Shown piece by piece: positions 58,112 through 64,000 of a stretch of 64,000 nucleotides of DNA. The position numbers and the translations under genes are program-made. How positions within the stretch are numbered: position 1 is the first letter of the stretch; every line of letters starts with the position of its first letter. Source of the stretch: Geminocystis sp. M7585_C2015_104 (lineage in GTDB: Bacteria; Cyanobacteriota; Cyanobacteriia; Cyanobacteriales; Cyanobacteriaceae); contig DVEF01000041.1 in the NCBI GenBank assembly GCA_015295805.1, forward strand, positions 1 to 64,000, in the 5' to 3' direction. The notes under the pieces are model-generated. The model saw only the letters and a list, made by a program, of their open reading frames with translations. It was not told where the DNA came from and ran no database searches.

Positions 58112-59188
58112 ATGGTAACAACCGTAAAAACCCCAGAATTCGAGGAAATTCGGCCGGGGGTGAAAGCGCCAGCCAAGGAAACCCTCCTCACTCCTCGTTT
58201 CTACACCACCGACTTTGAAGAAATGGAGAAAATGGACATCAGTGCCAACGAGGAGGAGTTAAAAGCTATTCTCGCCGAATTTAGGGAGGACTATAATCGT
58301 AATCACTTTGTAAGAACAGAAGAATTCAACCAGTCGTGGGATCACATTGATGGTGAAACCCGTCGTCTTTTCATAGAATTTCTAGAAAGATCCTGCACTG
58401 CCGAGTTTTCCGGTTTCCTGTTATACAAAGAATTGGGAAGACGTTTAAAAGATAAAAACCCCATCCTGGCAGAGTGTTTCACCCTAATGTCACGGGATGA
58501 GGCGCGTCATGCCGGCTTTTTAAACAAGGCCATGTCTGATTTCAATTTAACCCTGGATTTAGGCTTTTTAACAAAAACCCGTAAGTATACCTTTTTTAAA
58601 CCTAAATTTATCTTCTACGCCACCTACTTGTCCGAGAAAATCGGCTACTGGCGCTATATTACCATATACCGTCATCTGGAGCAACACCCCGAACACTGCA
58701 TCTACCCCATATTCAAGTTTTTTGAAAACTGGTGTCAGGATGAAAATCGTCACGGAGACTTCTTCGACGCTATCCTCCGCGCCCAACCCCAATTCTTAAA
58801 TGACTGGAAAGCTAAACTGTGGTGTCGTTTCTTCCTCCTGTCCGTATTTGCCACTATGTATCTAAATGATCAACAAAGGGCAGGTTTCTACAAGGCTATT
58901 GGTTTGGACGCCAAGGAGTACGACAAACATGTTATAAAGAAGACCAACAACACCGCTGCTAAGGTCTTCCCTGTCATCCTAAATGTAGACAATCCCAAAT
59001 TCTACCAACTTCTGGACATTTGTGTTGCCAACGGTGAGCAATTGAGGGCTATTGATGCCAGTAATGCCATTGCCCCCATTAAATTCCTCCGCAAGTTGCC
59101 TCTGTATATATCCAATGTAGTCCAGTTCATTCGTCTTTATCTCATGAAACCCATCGAAGTTAAACACCAAGAGGGCTATGTAGCCTAA
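58112..59188 (+). CDS. acsF: Magnesium-protoporphyrin IX monomethyl ester oxidative cyclase
   Basis: AcsF makes the fifth ring of chlorophyll in an oxygen-dependent reaction. The 358-residue protein has the di-iron motifs E-x2-H: DEARHAGF near residue 130 and [10 protein letters not shown] near residue 210. The N-terminal [20 protein letters not shown] and the middle [20 protein letters not shown] are conserved. The ATG follows GGCAGGAG. A strong terminator follows. hemC, for the same pathway, lies 31 kb upstream. Confidence 0.95.
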   Translation: MVTTVKTPEFEEIRPGVKAPAKETLLTPRFYTTDFEEMEKMDISANEEELKAILAEFREDYNRNHFVRTEEFNQSWDHIDGETRRLFIEFLERSCTAEFSGFLLYKELGRRLKDKNPILAECFTLMSRDEARHAGFLNKAMSDFNLTLDLGFLTKTRKYTFFKPKFIFYATYLSEKIGYWRYITIYRHLEQHPEHCIYPIFKFFENWCQDENRHGDFFDAILRAQPQFLNDWKAKLWCRFFLLSVFATMYLNDQQRAGFYKAIGLDAKEYDKHVIKKTNNTAAKVFPVILNVDNPKFYQLLDICVANGEQLRAIDASNAIAPIKFLRKLPLYISNVVQFIRLYLMKPIEVKHQEGYVA

Positions 59189-59217
59189 TTCTCCATCACT
59201 GCCATTGTCACCCATAT

Positions 59218-59247
59218 CCCCCAACCTCCCAAGGGGGGTATTTTTTT
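59218..59247 (+). terminator. Intrinsic terminator after acsF
   Basis: CCCCC at 59218-59222 pairs with GGGGG at 59233-59238, with a loop of about ten bases, followed by TATTTTTTT. It ends the acsF transcript 30 bases past the stop. Confidence 0.75.
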
Positions 59248-59323
59248 GTCATTCTCGGGGAAATATAAAGATTGGATAAAGATACCCGGTTTTTTGAGTA
59301 AAATCCCCAGGTAGGCTCTATGC

Positions 59324-59405
59324 TATAATGGGAAATAGAGTAGTCCGGTTCAAGTATAAGTTCCACTAAACCAACGGCCAAAAGCCGACTTCGCGGCGGT
59401 TTTTC
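59324..59405 (+). promoter_or_regulatory. Strong promoter followed by attenuator-like leader
   Basis: TGCTATAAT (an extended -10) at 59321-59329 gives a likely start near 59336. About 35 bases later AACGGCC (59373-59379) can pair with GGCGGTT (59395-59402), one mismatch allowed, followed by TTTT. Inside, GCCG at 59384-59387 can pair with CGGC at 59375-59378 or with CGGC at 59394-59397, so two structures compete. This would either be a small RNA of about 70 bases or a leader controlling the anti-sigma-type gene at 59461. Confidence 0.45.
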
Positions 59406-59460
59406 GTCATTTTCATCCTCTTTTCCTGGTCTGTAGTTGTGCATATCGGGAGTGACTCAA

Positions 59461-59904
59461 GTGATTTCCATCTCGCTGCCCATAAAAATAGGCAACTGGA
59501 AAACCGTAAGTTTCCCCTCCACCCTCTACCTTTCTCCCGTGCTGGATATTCTACTAAATAAAGTCCCTAAACCCCTACGTGCAGAGATTAGGCTAGGACT
59601 ACAAGAAGCCCTAGTCAATGCTGCTAAACACGGCAACAAACTTGACCCCAGTAAACCAGTGGTGGTCAAGTTTTGTTATAAAAGGGGGGAATACTCTTGG
59701 ATAGTGTGCGATCAGGGGGAGGGTTTTTCGCAATCCCGTAGTTGTCCGCTAAACCAGCCCGACTTGCCCCCAGAAGAGGCAGAAAACGGACGGGGTTTAT
59801 GCATCCTCCATCAGATTTTTGACAAAGTCCACTGGGATAGACAAGGTCGTCGGGTTAAACTGTCTAAGTATGTTCCCTTTTCATCCCTACTCAGGTTTAT
59901 CTGA
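59461..59904 (+). CDS. Anti-sigma-factor-like ATP-binding protein (RsbW/HATPase_c_2 type)
   Basis: This protein of about 147 residues has the GHKL ATPase motifs of RsbW-type serine kinases: the N box EALVNAAKHGNKL, the G1 box IVCDQGEGFSQS and the GRGL loop (ENGRGLCIL). RsbW proteins bind sigma factors or phosphorylate anti-anti-sigma partners. No sigma or STAS gene is beside it. The start is GTG 59461 with GGAG nine bases before; a longer frame to TTG 59437 exists. It follows a leader with a possible attenuator. Confidence 0.82.
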   Translation: MISISLPIKIGNWKTVSFPSTLYLSPVLDILLNKVPKPLRAEIRLGLQEALVNAAKHGNKLDPSKPVVVKFCYKRGEYSWIVCDQGEGFSQSRSCPLNQPDLPPEEAENGRGLCILHQIFDKVHWDRQGRRVKLSKYVPFSSLLRFI

Positions 59905-60186
59905 GTTTTTTTTGTGTCCATGAGTAGGACAGGGTAGGGGATGGATAGTTTTATTTAACCATCCCTGTGCCTGGCTGATCCTCTCTAGGGCCTCTTGTGT
60001 CTCCCCCTTTAGCAGGTATATCAACGCCGCCGTCAATTGTTGCAAGGCTTGAGCCTGTCTATCATTTTTCAGCCGATGCCAATCCCTAGGACTAATAGCA
60101 GTTCGCTGTGCCAGAATCCGAGCAATCTCCAGATTACTCATGTTCTCCAGGGCATCTTTAGTTTTAGTTTCCAAAGGCCAATTCAT
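59887..60186 (-). CDS. Small hypothetical protein
   Basis: This 99-residue protein reads as an all-helical fold (LEIARILAQRTAISPRDWHRL, then LTAALIYLLKGETQEALERI) with a C-terminal His-Lys-rich tail. I do not recognise the family for certain; similar short proteins are common in cyanobacteria. Its end overlaps the end of the convergent anti-sigma-type gene by 18 bases. Confidence 0.6.
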   Translation of the reverse strand: MNWPLETKTKDALENMSNLEIARILAQRTAISPRDWHRLKNDRQAQALQQLTAALIYLLKGETQEALERISQAQGWLNKTIHPLPCPTHGHKKNSDKPE

Positions 60187-60262
60187 GTCCTATAATTCCC
60201 CTTGATGTCATTTCTGACCATCAATTATATTTTTATATTCGTTGTATTCCAACTATTGTAGA

Positions 60263-60628
60263 ATGTCCCGCCCAGAAGAAAAAAACTCTCACCCCCCGCA
60301 GCCAGATTTAACCGAGGCTATTGCCCAGATAGAAACACAACTGGAAAGACTAAAACAACGTTATCAACAGGTTATCACAGCCCAAGAGAGAAAAGAAGAA
60401 CTCCTTGCTAGAAAGAAAGAGATAGAAAGCCAAATAAAAGAAAATCGTCGGGAATCCCTAAAAAGTGAGTTATATTACCTGCAAAAGGAATTAGAAGAAA
60501 TTGAGGTGCGTCTAGAAAGTCAGCTGTTCAAGTGGAGTAGTTTGAGTGAACCCTTCTGGCAGGCAGTGCGTTTTCTGGGATTGGGCATAGTCATAGGCTG
60601 GATTCTCAAAAGTTTGGCGGGAAATTGA
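60263..60628 (+). CDS. Coiled-coil protein with a C-terminal membrane segment
   Basis: This protein of about 121 residues starts at ATG 60263 (MSRPEEKNSHPPQPDLT). It has a long coiled coil of Glu, Lys and Gln heptads (residues 15-85) and a C-terminal hydrophobic segment (RFLGLGIVIGWILKSLAG). I do not recognise the family. dprA begins three bases after its stop codon, so translational coupling is likely. Confidence 0.65.
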   Translation: MSRPEEKNSHPPQPDLTEAIAQIETQLERLKQRYQQVITAQERKEELLARKKEIESQIKENRRESLKSELYYLQKELEEIEVRLESQLFKWSSLSEPFWQAVRFLGLGIVIGWILKSLAGN

Positions 60629-60631
60629 ATC

Positions 60632-61789
60632 ATGAATAACAACGAAAAAATCTACTGGTTGGCTTGGTCAAAAATTAAGGGCGTTGGCGCCTCTTCCCTC
60701 AAGAAAATCTACGACCACTTCGGCAGTGTTGAGGCAGCATGGAGGGCAAGCCCAAAAGAATTTGGGGCCATACCGGGCATAAACCAGAAAATCCTAAATG
60801 CCATTATTGGGGGAAAACCTAAGATAAATCCGGAAAATCTATATAAAGAACACCTCAAAAAAAACCCCAAATTTTTAACCCCCACAGACGAACAATACCC
60901 CCAATTGTTATTAGAAATCCCAAGTCCACCACCAGTGCTGTATTACAAAGGGACAATCAACATACAAGAAAGCAAAGGGATAATCCCAGCAATAGCCATA
61001 GTGGGCACAAGAAGCCCCACAGAACATGGAAGGCGTTGGACCTACAATGTAAGCAAGGCACTAGCTCAAAAAGGGTTTACTATAGTTTCAGGATTGGCAG
61101 AGGGCATCGACAGTTATGCCCACCGCGGTTGCCTGGATGGCGGGGGAAAAACAGTGGCAGTGTTGGGCAATGGGTTAGATAGGGCATATCCCCGCTGCAA
61201 TCAAAGCCTAATGGAAGAAATAGCCGCCAAGGGGCTGATCTTAACAGAATATGAATACGGAATGAATCCAGAGAGAGGAAATTTCCCCGCCCGCAATCGC
61301 ATAATCGCAGGCATGTGTAGGGCAGTGTTAATAATGGAGGCGCCAGAAAAATCAGGAGCCCTCATTACGGCATACTATGCCAATGAATTCAACCGGGATG
61401 TGTACATTCTTCCCAACAGTCCAGATGAACCAAAGGCAAGAGGCTGTCTCAGACTAATCCACAACGGCGCCCAAGTAATAATCAGTGAGGAGGAATTATT
61501 GACAAATCTAGGGGCAATACCCCAAATAGAACAACTACAACCACAACAGTTGTCTCTCTTCTCCCCAAAAGACAGCAACCCCCAACCTAACACCCCGCCA
61601 ACCCCCCTTTCCCCCCTTAGCCCCAAGGAGGAGCAGGTGTATGGCGTAATACAAAAGGACCCCCTCCCCCTAGACTTGATTGTACACCTGTCGGGATTGG
61701 AGGCAAAAGAGGTGTCGAGTATCCTCCTCCAACTGGAATTGGCGGGTTTAATCAGTCAACTACCCGGAATGATGTACTGTCGGTGTTGA
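60632..61789 (+). CDS. dprA: DNA processing protein DprA (Smf)
   Basis: DprA loads RecA onto incoming single-stranded DNA during natural transformation. The 385-residue protein has an N-terminal helix-hairpin-helix region ([17 protein letters not shown]), the Rossmann fold with [15 protein letters not shown] and [15 protein letters not shown], and [20 protein letters not shown] with the Arg/Asn-rich [12 protein letters not shown] loop. A C-terminal winged-helix-like domain ends it. It overlaps the end of convergent carA by 30 bases. Confidence 0.93.
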   Translation: MNNNEKIYWLAWSKIKGVGASSLKKIYDHFGSVEAAWRASPKEFGAIPGINQKILNAIIGGKPKINPENLYKEHLKKNPKFLTPTDEQYPQLLLEIPSPPPVLYYKGTINIQESKGIIPAIAIVGTRSPTEHGRRWTYNVSKALAQKGFTIVSGLAEGIDSYAHRGCLDGGGKTVAVLGNGLDRAYPRCNQSLMEEIAAKGLILTEYEYGMNPERGNFPARNRIIAGMCRAVLIMEAPEKSGALITAYYANEFNRDVYILPNSPDEPKARGCLRLIHNGAQVIISEEELLTNLGAIPQIEQLQPQQLSLFSPKDSNPQPNTPPTPLSPLSPKEEQVYGVIQKDPLPLDLIVHLSGLEAKEVSSILLQLELAGLISQLPGMMYCRC

Positions 61790-62941
61790 TTGTAGACGTT
61801 GTTGGCGATACTCCCGCATCATCCTCACAAACTGTTCAAAAAGGTAATCGGCATCATGGGGCCCAGGACTCGCCTCGGGATGGTATTGTACAGAGAAGAA
61901 GGGGAGTTTCTTGTGTCTGATACCGGCCACTGTGAGGTCGTTTAGGTTAAAGTGGGTAATCTCCACATCCTCGGGAAGGGACTCTTGAGAAACGGCAAAT
62001 CCATGATTCTGACTCGTGATTTCCACTTTCTGTCGCAAACCAGCAGGATGATTTAAACCCCGATGGCCGAATTTCAGCTTAAAAGTCTCGGCGCCCAAAG
62101 ATAAACTTAGAAGCTGATGTCCCATGCAAATACCAAAAATAGGCTTTTTGGCCTCTAGCAGGGCTCTCACCGTGGCAATTCCCTCCTTTACCGCCGCCGG
62201 ATCTCCAGGGCCATTGGACAGAAAAATCCCATCTGGAGCGTATGCCAAAATCTCTTCCGGAGGGGTATCCGCAGGTACTACTATGACCTTACAACCGTAA
62301 CTAGCGAGACGCCGCAGAATATTCCGTTTAATACCGAAGTCGATGGCTACGACGGTATATTGCTCCTTTTCAGCAAGGGCAGCCTTAGGATTAAACTCCC
62401 ATTGTGGACTAGTAGGTTCTGTCCACTCGTATACTTCCTTAGTAGTGACGTGCCCCACTAGATTTAAACCAGCCATGGGAGGAACATCTTGTAGTTTGCG
62501 CAACAGTTCCTCCCCATCCAATATTTCCGTAGAAATGGCCCCATTCATGGCGCCATAAATGCGAATCCGACGGGTTAAATCCCGGGTATCTATGCCAAAA
62601 ATACCCACAATGTTGTGTTGTTTGAGATACTCCGGCAAAGATTGAGTGGCGCGCCAGTTACTGGGACGGAAACAGATATTACGGGCCACAATACCTCTTA
62701 CCTGGGGCCTATCTGACTCCTCGTCCTCCCCATTGACACCAGTGTTGCCCAGTTCAGGATAGGTGAAAGTCACAATTTGTCCACAATAGCTAGGATCAGT
62801 CAAAACCTCCTGATAGCCCGTCATGCCAGTATTAAATACCACCTCTCCCATGGTAGTGCCATTGGCTCCACAGGAAAAACCCCTATACACACTACCATCC
62901 GCCAGCACCAATATAGCCGGTTTATAATCGAAAAGTTGCAT
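61760..62941 (-). CDS. carA: Carbamoyl-phosphate synthase small subunit
   Basis: CarA removes ammonia from glutamine and passes it to CarB to make carbamoyl phosphate for arginine and pyrimidines. The 393-residue protein has the glutamine amidotransferase triad C272 ([13 protein letters not shown]), H354 and E356 (QYHPEASPG). The N-terminal domain reads [16 protein letters not shown] and [20 protein letters not shown]. The length is normal. carB is not in this window. Confidence 0.95.
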   Translation of the reverse strand: MQLFDYKPAILVLADGSVYRGFSCGANGTTMGEVVFNTGMTGYQEVLTDPSYCGQIVTFTYPELGNTGVNGEDEESDRPQVRGIVARNICFRPSNWRATQSLPEYLKQHNIVGIFGIDTRDLTRRIRIYGAMNGAISTEILDGEELLRKLQDVPPMAGLNLVGHVTTKEVYEWTEPTSPQWEFNPKAALAEKEQYTVVAIDFGIKRNILRRLASYGCKVIVVPADTPPEEILAYAPDGIFLSNGPGDPAAVKEGIATVRALLEAKKPIFGICMGHQLLSLSLGAETFKLKFGHRGLNHPAGLRQKVEITSQNHGFAVSQESLPEDVEITHFNLNDLTVAGIRHKKLPFFSVQYHPEASPGPHDADYLFEQFVRMMREYRQQRLQSTPTVHHSG

Positions 62942-63243
62942 GGTCTGTTATAGTTCTAAAGGTTTCCAGGAAAGAGAAATGCCACAATACAATTACATCC
63001 TTACCCTCTGTGGCTTTGACCGTGAAAAAGGTCCTATTCTAAGATACAATATAGGCTAATAATGGGATAATTGTGCCCCCATAATTTGAGCTATCCTTGA
63101 CAAAAAGCGCCCTTGGTTCGGACCGCTAATTCTGCTACCATAGGAAAACGGAAACTTTACAAGAGCGGACACTGTACAAAGGCAAAAACCCAGATGCCTT
63201 TCACATGATATAGGCTCAATGGCTAGTGGATAGGGTAAAAATC
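62942..63243. other. Intergenic region between divergent carA and HTH genes
   Basis: This 302-base region separates two divergent genes and must hold both promoters. I see a possible -10 for carA (TATATT on the minus strand near 63050) and no clear operator. No open frame is credible. Confidence 0.4.
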
Positions 63244-64000
63244 ATGAGTCCCAGAAGACTATCTGAACAAGAGCGGAAGGAGATAATTCAATTATACCGC
63301 CAAGGACCGGACACCTCCTCTACCTTGGCAGAGCGTTTTGGTGTCACACCGGCCACTATTAGTCGTATTCTCAAAAAAAGCCTTCCGGCAGAAGAATACG
63401 AGAGTCTAATTAGGGAAAAACGTCTCCTTCGTCATGGCCAACCCTCCCAGGCAACCAGTAACACAGGCGAACAGTTATTTCTTCTGGGGCCGCAAGATAC
63501 CTCGGACAATGCCCCCGTCCCACAAGACATCCAGTCCCAACATCCCTATGAAAGGGCAGAAGAAACTGACCAGCCAATAGAGCAAATCTGGGATACCCTT
63601 TACCAAGAAGAAATCCTCTCCCCGGAAGAAGAAGAAGAGGAAGAAGAGGAGACAGAAGACAAGGGGGACGAGGAGGGAATAAACTTAGAGCACCGGGAGC
63701 ACTACCACTACGGGGAACACGACTATATCTTTGAGCTCGACTGGGATATTGATTTTGGCCTCGAGTCAACCCCGGGGGCTTCAGAGGAGGAACAGGTCAG
63801 AATTCTACCATTAAAGGCGGCAGTTTTCCCCAAAACCTGTTATCTGGTGATCGACCAATCCTCTGAACTGATTGCTAGGCCATTGAAAGATTTTGCCCAT
63901 CTTGGAGAAATACCAGAGGCGAAGGTGTCCCAACTGACATTACCAGTTTTTGACAATCATAGGGCGGCCAGGCGATTCTGCCAAGACAAGGGGAAGGTTA
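63244..64000 (+). CDS. HTH-domain protein, N-terminal part (runs off the right edge)
   Basis: The first 252 residues are present. A helix-turn-helix of the transposase/resolvase type opens it (RKEIIQLYRQGPDTSSTLAE, then FGVTPATISRILKK). A linker and a very acidic stretch (residues about 120-165, including runs of Glu) follow, then a structured region (LPLKAAVFPKTCYLVIDQSS). Similar cyanobacterial proteins pair an HTH head with an acidic linker and a conserved C-terminal domain, so this is probably a regulator rather than a transposase. The C-terminus is missing. Confidence 0.7.
   Translation, partial: MSPRRLSEQERKEIIQLYRQGPDTSSTLAERFGVTPATISRILKKSLPAEEYESLIREKRLLRHGQPSQATSNTGEQLFLLGPQDTSDNAPVPQDIQSQHPYERAEETDQPIEQIWDTLYQEEILSPEEEEEEEEETEDKGDEEGINLEHREHYHYGEHDYIFELDWDIDFGLESTPGASEEEQVRILPLKAAVFPKTCYLVIDQSSELIARPLKDFAHLGEIPEAKVSQLTLPVFDNHRAARRFCQDKGKV

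Overview
The window is chromosomal DNA from a cyanobacterium. The evidence is a phycobilisome core gene (apcD), the photosystem II subunit gene psbX beside ycf66, the oxygen-dependent chlorophyll cyclase acsF, solanesyl diphosphate synthase, a PlmA-type GntR regulator, a PII gene (glnB) behind a textbook NtcA box, a CAAD-domain protein, and two HIP1 octamers (GCGATCGC at 3841 and 7250). Base composition is moderately AT-rich. A unicellular freshwater, soil or hot-spring lineage is plausible, but I cannot name the genus. Nearly everything is housekeeping sequence. I found no CRISPR array, prophage, intact insertion sequence, rRNA or convincing tRNA.

Layout. 1-5.1 kb: the 5' end of surE, then a decaying tract with one small membrane protein, a wrecked acetyl-CoA synthetase gene, a wrecked unrecognised secreted-protein gene, one secreted hypothetical protein and a wrecked Rpn-family gene. 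5.1-11.8 kb: prfB (with its programmed frameshift), a phosphohexomutase, pgsA-ruvX, murA and hpnH. 11.9-16.7 kb: a pilus/phototaxis signalling block (pilH-, pilI- and pilJ-like) ending in an MlaE-type permease, the same order as I recall for Synechocystis slr1042-slr1045. 17-26 kb: a BaiN-type flavoprotein, recJ, a TauE/SafE permease, an 890-base gap, a GH116 glucosylceramidase-like enzyme, a thioesterase, two small membrane proteins and coaE. 26-31 kb: hemC, DUF3318, folB, YggT, psbX, ycf66 and a TolB-like lipoprotein. 31.5-33 kb: a wrecked M3 oligopeptidase gene. 33-37 kb: Nudix, HAD, YggT, hypC, nth, miaB. 37-43.6 kb: a minus-strand run from glnB through an RluD-type synthase, PAP2, apcD and tsaB to an ftsW-type gene. 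43.7-53 kb: a membrane-tailed subtilase, plmA, CAAD protein, lepB, pgk, Usp, a lipid kinase, an HpnI-like glycosyltransferase and accC. 53-64 kb: a probable gene remnant, sds, a CPA2 antiporter with Usp domains, a coiled-coil tail-anchored protein, acsF, an anti-sigma-type ATPase behind an attenuator-like leader, dprA, carA and a truncated HTH protein.

How genes work together. hpnH and the HpnI-like gene belong to hopanoid side-chain synthesis but lie 40 kb apart. hemC and acsF serve tetrapyrrole and chlorophyll synthesis, and apcD the phycobilisome. glnB and plmA belong to the PII/NtcA/PipX nitrogen network. murA and ftsW serve the cell wall. prfB, miaB, tsaB and the RluD-type gene act in translation and RNA modification. 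ruvX, recJ, nth and dprA act in DNA repair and recombination.

The most unusual observations are several broken genes showing active gene decay, a murA gene whose well-placed ribosome site points to an AUA start codon, a promoter plus terminator leader before the anti-sigma-type gene, a leader with alternative pairings before hypC, and a candidate small RNA downstream of the subtilase. I did not find a convincing new multi-gene system.
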